A stretch of DNA of 13,585 nt from Actinomycetota bacterium (GTDB taxonomy: Bacteria > Actinomycetota > Acidimicrobiia > Acidimicrobiales > Poriferisodaliceae), in the NCBI GenBank assembly GCA_002731665.1, contig PCCJ01000023.1:1-13585 (forward strand), in the 5' to 3' direction. The notes beneath the pieces are model-generated. The model did not search any database. It was not told the origin of the DNA and saw nothing but the letters and a program-made list of their open reading frames with translations. Of the stretch, positions 6,838-13,099 are shown one piece after another. Positions within the stretch are counted from its first letter, which is position 1; every line of letters begins with the position of its first letter. The translations under genes and the position numbers were made by a program.

Positions 6838-7715
6838 TATCGATCCATTCGTTTCACAATGCTTTCTTTTTCTGTGGTCTGAGCTTCTAGATCAAGTAAC
6901 GAATCCAGCCCGCAAAGTTCAACTAGTTCACGATGTAAAGCCTCACCGTCAACTTTAGCTCCTGAATCTTCTCCATTACGGAAGCGCTCGTAGGATTTCT
7001 TAACTTCCGAAATCATGATCGCTTGCGACGTAAACGCATCAATGACCAAAGAACAGCCAACATCCTGCCATCCATCGGATGATTGCCGATTCATGCTCGC
7101 TATTGTTGACAGCGGGGCACCCACCGAAGAACTGATGGCTTTGAGATCACTATTTCCCCCAAACGCCATCACTAGGTCGGCACCTGCACCGATGTATCTA
7201 TTTAAGCGTACGATAGCGCTATTCAGGTTTTCATGATCGTTCGCACCAGTACGAGCAATGATCAAAAAATTGTTATCCGTACGAGCTTCTACTGCCGCCG
7301 ATATTTTCTCACACATAGCTTCAGCATTTATAAGGTGCTCAACTCCAACGTGGTGATGAACCCGCTTCGGAGCAACTTGGTCCTCTAGTTCTAATGCCAC
7401 GGCTCCAGCTGATTCCAGTTCCCATACCGCTCGTTGAACATGCACCGGATCTCCAAATCCTACTCCACCATCGACTATTAACGGCAGACCACACCTAACC
7501 GTTATACGACGAGCAACGTCCACAATTTCAGTAAGTGTTAGCAAAGCTTCTGAGACCGCATATTGAAAGCCCAACGCTCCACCGCTTAAGTAAGCGGCCT
7601 GAAAACCCGCCTTCTCGGCTAGCAACGCAGCAAGTGGGTCTAAAGCAAGCGGAGCGAAAACGACATCGTTGCTATCAAGCGATTTTCGAAATGATACTCT
7701 GCGCTCTACGTTCAT
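6837..7715 (-). CDS. Isocitrate lyase/PEP mutase-family protein with altered active site
   Basis: A 292-aa TIM-barrel protein of the ICL/PEP mutase superfamily (methylisocitrate lyase, PEP mutase, oxaloacetate hydrolase and relatives), normal in length. Family marks are YLSGGALG (42-49), LEDQVAPKR (110-118), IIARTG (152-157) and the late GADLVMAFG (178-186). Several catalytic positions differ from the usual pattern: DADTGYG reads DGGVGFG (82-88), so the second metal-region Asp is Gly84; the loop KKCGH reads KRVHH (117-121), with Val119 replacing the catalytic Cys; ARTDA reads ARTGA. Asp82, Glu111, Asp112 and Arg155 remain. It may be a specialised lyase subfamily or have another reaction. The ATG at 7715 is the only plausible start; a GGAAGAG purine run directly precedes it. 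Downstream it is coupled to the CoA-transferase. Confidence 0.85.
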   Translation of the reverse strand: MNVERRVSFRKSLDSNDVVFAPLALDPLAALLAEKAGFQAAYLSGGALGFQYAVSEALLTLTEIVDVARRITVRCGLPLIVDGGVGFGDPVHVQRAVWELESAGAVALELEDQVAPKRVHHHVGVEHLINAEAMCEKISAAVEARTDNNFLIIARTGANDHENLNSAIVRLNRYIGAGADLVMAFGGNSDLKAISSSVGAPLSTIASMNRQSSDGWQDVGCSLVIDAFTSQAIMISEVKKSYERFRNGEDSGAKVDGEALHRELVELCGLDSLLDLEAQTTEKESIVKRMDR

Positions 7716-7760
7716 CTCTTCCAGTCTTATGTTATTTGGGGCAGCTAGTAAGTGGCTAGC

Positions 7761-7780
7761 ATTATCGACGCGCCGATAAT
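7761..7780. repeat. 7-bp inverted repeat between the dehydrogenase and PEP mutase-family genes
   Basis: ATTATCG (7761-7767) and CGATAAT (7774-7780) flank a 6-nt loop. A TTTTG tract follows on the + strand only, the wrong side for terminating the - strand genes. A second small stem, GCTAG/CTAGC, lies close by at about 7744-7760. It may be an operator or an RNA-processing or attenuation hairpin within the operon. Confidence 0.35.
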
Positions 7781-7801
7781 TTTGTGCTCCTCAGCGATTC
7801 T

Positions 7802-8767
7802 TTAAACAACGCCTTCGACCGGCTCACCTAGTTTAATTCTGTCAAAATTAGCGTACGCAGCCTGAAGCCGGCGTTGCATGACCTCTTTAGTCATAGCTGA
7901 GGCATGAGGCGACATGAGGACATTCGCAAAATCACCAAAGTCATACTTAGATGATTTTGGAAGCTCTCCCGGCTTATTCGGCTCCTGCCACCACACATCA
8001 AGCGCCGCACCAGCAATGTGACCACCATGCAGGGCTTGGTACAACGCCTTTTCGTTTACCACGGGACCACGCGCTACGTTAATCAGACAAGCATTATCTG
8101 GCATAGCGTTTAGTTCCTCTTGACCAATGAGAGACTCAGTCTCGTCAACTAAAGCAACTGTTACAAGAACGTGATCACAATCGCTTAGAAATTCGGGTAA
8201 TCGGTTCAAATTTTCAACGGACTCTGCTCCATATCCAGAGGCCACGGCCTGACTTGAAGGGTTCCGAGTCGCTACCTTAACTCTCATTCCCAATGCTGAA
8301 GCATACTTTGATACCTGTCTACCAATATGTCCAAACCCGACAATTCCAAGGGTCTGCGAGTTTAACTCTGTCCCTGAAGGAGAGAAGGAATTAATCGGAT
8401 GATGCTCCCATCTGCCTTCGCGAACATCTCGATCAAGCTTAAGAACTTCACGGTTCAAAGAGACCATTGCCATTATTACCCACTCAGCGATCGCCCACTG
8501 ATGTTCATGCACTATTGCGACCTGGCACCCATTGGGAACATGATCAAACTGGACTAATTCTAAACCTGCCCCCGTAGATTGAATGAGTTTCAACTTATTG
8601 GAGTAATGCGCCATCTCTGCCGTAAAAATTTGACTCCAGAGAACTTCAATACCGTCCAAATCTTCCGGCTTGTCAACTCGCAAATGAACTAAATCAATAG
8701 GAAATTTCCCGAAGCCAGGTTCATCAAGCAACATTGCGTAGTGGGTACCTACTTTTAATAACGACAA
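7802..8767 (-). CDS. D-isomer-specific 2-hydroxyacid dehydrogenase (probably NADP type)
   Basis: A 321-aa dehydrogenase of D-2-hydroxy acids. The Rossmann motif GFGHIG is at 144-149. The second strand ends VATRNP with Arg168 where NAD enzymes have Asp, which suggests NADP(H). The catalytic residues Arg233 (NVARGPVVN), Glu262 (DVWWQEPN) and His288 (MSPHASA) are present. The frame is open upstream to 8872, but that start would run 67 nt into the divergent flavodoxin-like gene. The TTG at 8767 gives an N-terminus of normal length and has an AGGAAGG ribosome binding site followed by a G-run. It is probably the first gene of a leftward unit with the PEP mutase-family and CoA-transferase genes, 86 nt ahead of the former. 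The substrate is unknown. Confidence 0.88.
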   Translation of the reverse strand: MSLLKVGTHYAMLLDEPGFGKFPIDLVHLRVDKPEDLDGIEVLWSQIFTAEMAHYSNKLKLIQSTGAGLELVQFDHVPNGCQVAIVHEHQWAIAEWVIMAMVSLNREVLKLDRDVREGRWEHHPINSFSPSGTELNSQTLGIVGFGHIGRQVSKYASALGMRVKVATRNPSSQAVASGYGAESVENLNRLPEFLSDCDHVLVTVALVDETESLIGQEELNAMPDNACLINVARGPVVNEKALYQALHGGHIAGAALDVWWQEPNKPGELPKSSKYDFGDFANVLMSPHASAMTKEVMQRRLQAAYANFDRIKLGEPVEGVV

Positions 8768-8770
8768 TTG

Positions 8771-8781
8771 CCCCCCTTCCT
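8771..8781 (-). promoter_or_regulatory. Ribosome binding site that sets the TTG start of the dehydrogenase
   Basis: On the - strand, AGGAAGGGGGG ends 3 nt before the TTG at 8767-8765. The AGGAAGG core sits about 7 nt from the start, the usual spacing. No comparable site precedes the upstream candidate at 8872. Confidence 0.7.
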
Positions 8782-8805
8782 GACGCTTATGAGCAACACT
8801 GACGT

Positions 8806-9279
8806 ATGGATTCCAAGCTACTAGTTGTCTACCAATCACGCAGCGGCGGGGTCCAAAAGCTAGTCGATGCATTCATATCTGGTGTTACCTTGGCTGCGGA
8901 GCAAGTAACTCGAAAGATTACTGTTATGTCGCAACATCCCTTTGACACAGTAGCTGCAGATGTAATTGCTGCTCATGCCGTTGTGGTCGCTACCCCGGAG
9001 CATTTTGGATCAATGGCTGGTGCTACTAAACATTTTTTCGAAGAAATTTGGTACGAGTGCCTCGAAGAAACAGTCGGAAAGCCATGGCAGCTAATAGTCA
9101 AGGCCGGCGATGACGGGACTGGCACAGTCCAATCTGTAGAACGACTTGCGACGGGCTTGCAATGGGCGAAATTTAGACCTCCGCTGCAAGTAATTGGCAA
9201 TATCACAGAAAGTGATACAAACAATGCAGTAGAGCTCGGGGCTTCGCTCGCTGCGAGCATAGAGTTAGGGTTGCTTTGA
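8806..9279 (+). CDS. Flavodoxin-like / NAD(P)H-dependent FMN reductase-family protein
   Basis: A 157-aa flavodoxin-fold protein. The N-terminal strand KLLVVYQSRSGGVQKLVDAF (residues 4-23) is the FMN-phosphate loop. A second flavin contact region is VVVATPEHFGSMAGATKHFFEEI (about 59-81), with the TPEHFGSMAG signature of the NAD(P)H-dependent FMN reductase/WrbA-like group rather than small electron-carrier flavodoxins. No membrane segment or signal peptide. It is divergent from the dehydrogenase, with only 38 nt between the two starts, and is followed 32 nt later by a RidA-family gene. It could supply reduced flavin to enzymes such as the LimB-like monooxygenase in this window; that is inference. 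No clear ribosome binding site precedes its ATG. Confidence 0.8.
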   Translation: MDSKLLVVYQSRSGGVQKLVDAFISGVTLAAEQVTRKITVMSQHPFDTVAADVIAAHAVVVATPEHFGSMAGATKHFFEEIWYECLEETVGKPWQLIVKAGDDGTGTVQSVERLATGLQWAKFRPPLQVIGNITESDTNNAVELGASLAASIELGLL

Positions 9280-9311
9280 CTAAATAAACATTAGAACATG
9301 GCGGTGAGGTT

Positions 9312-9698
9312 TTGAAAAAAGAAATTCGGCCAGAAAACATAGCTGCCCCGGCAGCGAACTATGCGCATGCAATTTTAACTACGAAAGAGACGCGATGGCT
9401 TCATACTTCCGGAGTTGTTCCCATAGCTCAAGATGGTTCGACACCCGCTAATTTTGATACTCAGTTAACAGTTATTTGGCAGAACATTAGCGCAATGCTT
9501 AAAAGTGCATCAATGAAACCTACCGATATTGTTTCTGTCACCACCTACGTACTTCCTGATCAAAACCTAGCCACGTTAATGAAGCATCGCGACACGGCTC
9601 TAGATAAGCACAAAGCCGCTTCAACGCTCGTTATTGTAGCTTCCCTAGCAAAACCTGAATGGCTCGTAGAAATCTCAGTTGTAGCAGCAAGTAAATAA
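9312..9698 (+). CDS. RidA-family (YjgF/UK114) protein lacking the catalytic Arg
   Basis: A 128-aa member of the YjgF/YER057c/UK114 (Rid) family, trimeric cytoplasmic proteins. RidA proper hydrolyses reactive enamine/imine intermediates to 2-oxo acids and needs an Arg in the PARS motif near the C-terminus. Here that place reads KAAST (101-105), with Ala103 where Arg should be, while the LVEISVVA strand with Glu120 is kept. The protein therefore likely belongs to the arginine-less Rid groups, which are not expected to be imine deaminases. TTG start with GGTGAGG (9303-9309) 2 nt upstream. It is 32 nt after the flavodoxin-like gene and 5 nt before an unrecognised gene, so the three are probably one operon. 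Confidence 0.88.
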   Translation: MKKEIRPENIAAPAANYAHAILTTKETRWLHTSGVVPIAQDGSTPANFDTQLTVIWQNISAMLKSASMKPTDIVSVTTYVLPDQNLATLMKHRDTALDKHKAASTLVIVASLAKPEWLVEISVVAASK

Positions 9699-9703
9699 CT
9701 CTG

Positions 9704-10504
9704 ATGCATTGGACTGAACGTATCCCATCAGCATCTTTTGATGTCCAATGCGAAGGATCTAATCACAAGGTTGTCTGGAGTGAAGGAAAATTATTGCTTT
9801 GCGCTCATCCTGAGGTCGATGCCGAAAAGGCACTTATAGCCCTAGGAGGCAAGACTCCGTACTGCCTTCAGATATTAGATCTATGGGAGTCTGCTGTTTC
9901 TGATGGAGGCTTCATCGAGGAATGGGCAGGTTGTTTCAAGGCAGACAAACGGCGACGCTGGTGGCTTTCTACAGCACTTGACCGGCTTAAGTCTGAGGGA
10001 GTGCAGGATTTCCTCCATGACCTTCCACGAGCCAGAGCTAGGAAAATGTGTGAAGTGACTATCGGGCTGCCTCATGAATTCTTAGACCTGGCTGCAGTTA
10101 CTGTCATGGCCCAAGCCGACGAAGGTCTTCGAGATCTGGATGAATACCTTTTGACGCACTCAACGCATGCAGTCCAAATGCGCAGCCGTCGCTCATTTGT
10201 TCTAGCGCTCCAAGCCCACGAGTCTTCTTTCAAAAGCCCTGCGTTAATTCCTTTTCAATGCCTGGTCGACGATGACGTTACCCCCACTATTGCTGGCATG
10301 CTCGCCGGCAAAAACAGCAAGGTTCTGCTTACGCTGCGTTCATCATGGCTAAATCGGGTTTGGGCGAGAAATCTAGCCATATATGAGAAACGATTAACCA
10401 TCGACGCCGTTACCCGAGAGAACAAGCTATATCTTTCACAAGTTGAATGGATTTGCACCGCCACCAATACGTACACGCCACGGGTGCACATTACGAAGAT
10501 CTAA
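9704..10504 (+). CDS. Conserved-looking protein of unknown function
   Basis: I do not recognise this 266-aa protein. It has no signal peptide, no membrane segment and no known catalytic motif visible. The first half is mixed: a short beta-like KVVWSEGKLLLCAHPEVDAE (22-41), then ALGGKTPYCLQILDLWESA (46-64), and an Arg/Trp-rich patch DKRRRWWLSTALDRL (81-95). The remainder looks largely alpha-helical with evenly spaced charged residues. The codon use and composition resemble the neighbours, and no low-complexity stretch is present, so it is probably a genuine gene. It begins 5 nt after the RidA-family stop, suggesting co-transcription, and its stop overlaps the convergent ung stop by 4 nt. No Shine-Dalgarno is obvious. 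Confidence 0.75.
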   Translation: MHWTERIPSASFDVQCEGSNHKVVWSEGKLLLCAHPEVDAEKALIALGGKTPYCLQILDLWESAVSDGGFIEEWAGCFKADKRRRWWLSTALDRLKSEGVQDFLHDLPRARARKMCEVTIGLPHEFLDLAAVTVMAQADEGLRDLDEYLLTHSTHAVQMRSRRSFVLALQAHESSFKSPALIPFQCLVDDDVTPTIAGMLAGKNSKVLLTLRSSWLNRVWARNLAIYEKRLTIDAVTRENKLYLSQVEWICTATNTYTPRVHITKI

Positions 10505-11166
10505 AGGTGCGGTATCGACCAATCAATCTGCTCAACGCCGAAGCGGCTTAGGGCCTGGTTTATTTTACTAAACGGCCGACTCCCTAAAAAGCCTCTGTAG
10601 GCGCTCAGAGGCGAAGGGTGTGCAGACTCAATTACCATATGCTTACCAAGGTCGATTATCGCTTTTTTCTTCTGCGCTGCTGCACCCCACAGAACAAAAA
10701 CCACTGGGTTAGTTTTTTTGCTTACGACGTCTATTATGCGGTCAGAAAATATTTCCCACCCATGGTTCCGATGAGAACCTGGCTTACTGTCTTCAACTGT
10801 CAAAACCGTATTAAGTAAAAGTACTCCCTGCCTAGCCCAAGCCTCTAGGTTTCCATGATTAGGAGGTGAAAGCCCTAAATCTGTCTTCATCTCCTTATAA
10901 ATATTTGCTAGAGACGGAGGAATTTTAATTCCTTCATTCACCGAAAAAGAGAGTCCATTTGCTTGACCCGCGCCGTGATATGGATCTTGCCCGAGGATTA
11001 GCACTCTTACTTCGCTATATGCAGTCAGATGTAGAGCCTGAAATACATCTTCTTCTCGAGGATAAATAAGGGTTCTGGCCCGTTGGCTAGTAATAAAATT
11101 CTGGAGTTCTAACCAATATTTTTTATCGAACTCATCTCGAAGCAGAGGGTTCCAGTCAGTTCTCAT
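10501..11166 (-). CDS. ung: Uracil-DNA glycosylase, family 1
   Basis: A 221-aa family 1 uracil-DNA glycosylase, the usual length, which removes uracil from DNA to start base-excision repair. All family motifs are present: the water-activating GQDPYHG with catalytic Asp61 (59-65), LSFSV (72-76) for the uracil pocket, LLLNTVLTV (116-124) with the uracil-binding Asn119, and HPSPLSAYRGF (183-193) with catalytic His183 and the DNA-intercalating region. It is 17 nt downstream of the phosphotransferase gene on the same strand, so they may form one transcript. Its end overlaps the convergent unknown gene by 4 nt (10501-10504). The ATG at 11166 is accepted from family alignment; the upstream GAGAAG purine run is only a weak ribosome binding site. 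Confidence 0.97.
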   Translation of the reverse strand: MRTDWNPLLRDEFDKKYWLELQNFITSQRARTLIYPREEDVFQALHLTAYSEVRVLILGQDPYHGAGQANGLSFSVNEGIKIPPSLANIYKEMKTDLGLSPPNHGNLEAWARQGVLLLNTVLTVEDSKPGSHRNHGWEIFSDRIIDVVSKKTNPVVFVLWGAAAQKKKAIIDLGKHMVIESAHPSPLSAYRGFLGSRPFSKINQALSRFGVEQIDWSIPHL

Positions 11167-11183
11167 TCACTACTTCTCTGTGC

Positions 11184-12233
11184 TTAAGCAAGGAGCTCAG
11201 CAGCCTGTTGACTCATAGTAATGCTTACTCCTATCCGTTCTCGATAATAATCAAGGTCAACTCCATCTGTTGGTTTTTGTCCTTGCATATAACGGGAATA
11301 GACACCGTGGATAATGCATGCCGTCTTAAAGTGATTAAAACTTAGATAATACGGAAGATCGCTTAGATCACAATTAGTTTTAGACGCGTAACGTTCTATG
11401 AGCTTAGTTCGTTCACAGAAGCCTTCTGCATTAGTCGCAGCGTTCTCGCGATTAACCAAAACATCATCAGGCTCTGTCCATGTATTGAGCGCATAAGCAA
11501 AATCTGCCATGGGATCGCCCAGAGTTGAGATCTCCCAATCTAAAACCGCTGTCAAGTTTCCACTTGTGTTAACCAAGCAATTATGCAAACCATAGTCTCC
11601 GTGGACAACTCGAGCCGGGCCCTGTTCAGGCTTTCGATCACTAAGGTAGCCATGGAGTTCATGAAGAGTTGGATCATCATATTTTGCCCCTTCCGCTGAA
11701 GCTAACCAGCTTCGGTACCAGGTTTTTATTTGCCTTCCGACGTAGTCCTCTTTTTTTCCAAGCTCACCTAAACCAACTTCATCCGGGTCGATCGAATGCA
11801 ACTCCGCTAGAACATCCATGAAGGAATCACCTACCCGACCACGCGCCTCGACTGTTAGATATTCCTCCGCATCTTCTGATTCAAAAAGAGCTCGACCTTC
11901 AACCTGACTCATAACATAAAAATGGGCACCTGTAACAGTCGAATCCTGACAGTATCCATATGCAATTGGGACTGGAACTTTAGTTCCGCCTAACCCGCTA
12001 ATAATCGAAAACTCACGACCCATATCGTGAGCCTTTGGTAGCAGTTCACCGAGGGGTGGCCTTCTGACAACTGCTTGCCGCCCGCGCGCATCTAGCAATG
12101 CATAGGTGAGATTACTATGCCCACCTTCAAGGCGAGTCCAGCTAAATGGTCCAGTGAGGCCCTGGGTGTTTTCTGATATCCAGCTTTCAACAGCTGGAAT
12201 GTCATAACCTGCAATCTCATTTTTTTGATTCAT
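11184..12233 (-). CDS. Aminoglycoside phosphotransferase-fold protein, FadE36/ACAD10 type
   Basis: A 349-aa protein of the APH/choline-kinase-like phosphotransferase fold, group resembling mycobacterial FadE36 and the N-terminal domain of ACAD10/11. These are linked to lipid or hydroxyacyl metabolism rather than antibiotic resistance. Motifs: GGHSN (37-41) P-loop-like, AVVRRPP (54-60) with Arg where APH has Lys, as in the group, REFSII (73-78), the Brenner motif HGDYGLHN (211-218) with catalytic Asp213, and LDWE (231-234) with metal ligand Asp232, followed by GDPMADFAY. The start is ATG at 12233, which has GAAGGA 4 nt upstream; a GTG 15 nt earlier would place the ribosome binding site within the gene. 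Two palindromes lie upstream and may be operators. It is followed by ung. Confidence 0.88.
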   Translation of the reverse strand: MNQKNEIAGYDIPAVESWISENTQGLTGPFSWTRLEGGHSNLTYALLDARGRQAVVRRPPLGELLPKAHDMGREFSIISGLGGTKVPVPIAYGYCQDSTVTGAHFYVMSQVEGRALFESEDAEEYLTVEARGRVGDSFMDVLAELHSIDPDEVGLGELGKKEDYVGRQIKTWYRSWLASAEGAKYDDPTLHELHGYLSDRKPEQGPARVVHGDYGLHNCLVNTSGNLTAVLDWEISTLGDPMADFAYALNTWTEPDDVLVNRENAATNAEGFCERTKLIERYASKTNCDLSDLPYYLSFNHFKTACIIHGVYSRYMQGQKPTDGVDLDYYRERIGVSITMSQQAAELLA

Positions 12234-12237
12234 AGTT

Positions 12238-12243
12238 TCCTTC
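12238..12243 (-). promoter_or_regulatory. Ribosome binding site of the phosphotransferase gene
   Basis: GAAGGA on the - strand ends 4 nt before the ATG at 12233-12231. It favours this start over the GTG at 12248, which lies 5 codons upstream in frame. Confidence 0.7.
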
Positions 12244-12267
12244 TTCACCCATGACCACTAGCTACTG

Positions 12268-12308
12268 TGTAGACGACATTACCGTCATCTACATCCCCAT
12301 GACGTCAT
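12268..12308. promoter_or_regulatory. Two palindromes upstream of the phosphotransferase gene, possible operator
   Basis: An imperfect 26-bp inverted repeat pairs TGTAGA (12268-12273) with TCTACA (12288-12293) and inner GAC/GTC, one mismatch. Six nt further away is a perfect 10-bp palindrome, ATGACGTCAT (12299-12308). They sit 35-75 nt upstream of the start on the - strand, where a repressor such as TetR-type could bind. A TAATGT possible -10 lies inside the first palindrome. No regulator gene is seen nearby, so this is inference. Confidence 0.4.
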
Positions 12309-12419
12309 ATTGATGGACAGTGGCGCCTTTTATCCCTGGGAAAACAGTAAATAGCAGTTGTGATGCGTCGTTAAAAGGTAACTGGCTGTGACAAGTAAAA
12401 CTATGGCTCTACTGTGGCT

Positions 12420-12791
12420 TCACTTCGGTAACGGCGTGTTATGCCAAGCAAGAAATTGCCAACCGTTATCGGTATGTTTCCAAAGACAGGTATATCGGCA
12501 ATCTAGAGTGAGCTCGCGACCGCCTGCTAGCACTGAAATTAACGCCTGACCGTTGACAAGGCCCAAATCATTTTCCCCAATTAATTGGATTTCTGTATCT
12601 TTGGTCTCCACATTCCTATAGTCAAAGACCTTATTCTTGATCGCAGTAATGTAACTATCTTTAGTATCCACAGTTGCGTTCGAATGGGTATACCTCATCT
12701 GAGCGTGAAGTAAAGCGTTCAGCGCGTCAATATCCTTATCGATCATCGCTTGCCAGCGGCGTTCTTCCATCAGTTCTATTTCAGCTGTCAT
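12420..12791 (-). CDS. DUF4440/SnoaL-like small protein (NTF2 fold)
   Basis: A 123-aa protein of the DUF4440/SnoaL-like group of the NTF2-like fold, normal length. It has an amphipathic N-terminal helix EIELMEERRWQAMIDKDIDALNALL (4-28), the typical strand MRYTHSNATVDTKDSYITAIK (32-52), and a C-terminal YTCLWKHTDNGWQFLAWHNTPLP with the family W-x-hydrophobic-W-H ending. Function in the family is mixed and often unknown. It is apparently transcribed alone, 186 nt from the next - strand gene. The ATG at 12791 lacks a Shine-Dalgarno but has TAATGT 7 nt upstream (12804-12799 on the - strand), a leaderless arrangement. No close paralogy to the SnoaL-like gene at 4986-5435 is evident. Confidence 0.8.
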   Translation of the reverse strand: MTAEIELMEERRWQAMIDKDIDALNALLHAQMRYTHSNATVDTKDSYITAIKNKVFDYRNVETKDTEIQLIGENDLGLVNGQALISVLAGGRELTLDCRYTCLWKHTDNGWQFLAWHNTPLPK

Positions 12792-12798
12792 TAACTCA

Positions 12799-12804
12799 AC
12801 ATTA
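12799..12804 (-). promoter_or_regulatory. Putative -10 box of the DUF4440 gene
   Basis: TAATGT fits TANNNT and ends 7 nt before the ATG on the - strand. This matches the spacing seen for the LimB-like and lipoprotein genes. No convincing -35 was found. Confidence 0.35.
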
Positions 12805-13086
12805 GTAGTTATTGAACTCTTCGATACTCAAAGTGTGTTTAAGTATTTTCAGGCAATGTCAAAATTTGCGATTTATTAGAAGCCTCCGAAGTCTTTTCCC
12901 TAGCCACAGCAGCACCCGGCTAGCTGCTTCGAAACTCTATAGGCTCATTCAGATTAAGCGTCAAGAGAGTCCTAGCCTCAGACTCTCGTTTTCAGCTCAC
13001 TGTTCCTCTCATTTTTTAATCCTTTTACATATTCCCCTCTTGAGCTATGGAATTAATTGTTACCAGTCGTTGGTGTTTGATTTAGC
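12805..13086. other. Long intergenic region between divergent genes
   Basis: About 300 nt separate the divergent DUF4440 and lipoprotein genes. No coding frame or tRNA-like fold was found. The region holds an AGCAGC/GCTGCT hairpin (12908-12928), a terminator-like hairpin (12965-12992) facing + and a pyrimidine-rich tract (about 13010-13040) before the lipoprotein. The two hairpins could be the end of an untranslated RNA. Confidence 0.5.
12965..12992 (+). terminator. Orphan intrinsic-terminator-like hairpin
   Basis: GAGAGTC (12965-12971) pairs perfectly with GACTCTC (12981-12987) around a 9-nt loop and is followed by GTTTTC. This has the form of a rho-independent terminator on the + strand, but no + strand gene lies upstream within the window for more than 2 kb. 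It might end a small RNA that begins in the intergenic region. Confidence 0.5.
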
Positions 13087-13092
13087 TAGGCT
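13087..13092 (+). promoter_or_regulatory. Putative -10 box of the lipoprotein gene
   Basis: TAGGCT fits TANNNT and ends 7 nt before the ATG at 13100. No Shine-Dalgarno intervenes, so the transcript is probably leaderless. Confidence 0.35.
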
Positions 13093-13099
13093 CTTACTC

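Noticed and set aside
8768..8872. 35-codon upstream extension of the second dehydrogenase
   Set aside because: It would overlap the divergent flavodoxin-like gene by 67 nt, and the residues do not fit the family N-terminus; TTG 8767 has a strong ribosome binding site.
12234..12248. GTG start five codons upstream for the phosphotransferase
   Set aside because: The GAAGGA ribosome binding site lies between it and ATG 12233, so it would be inside the coding region.
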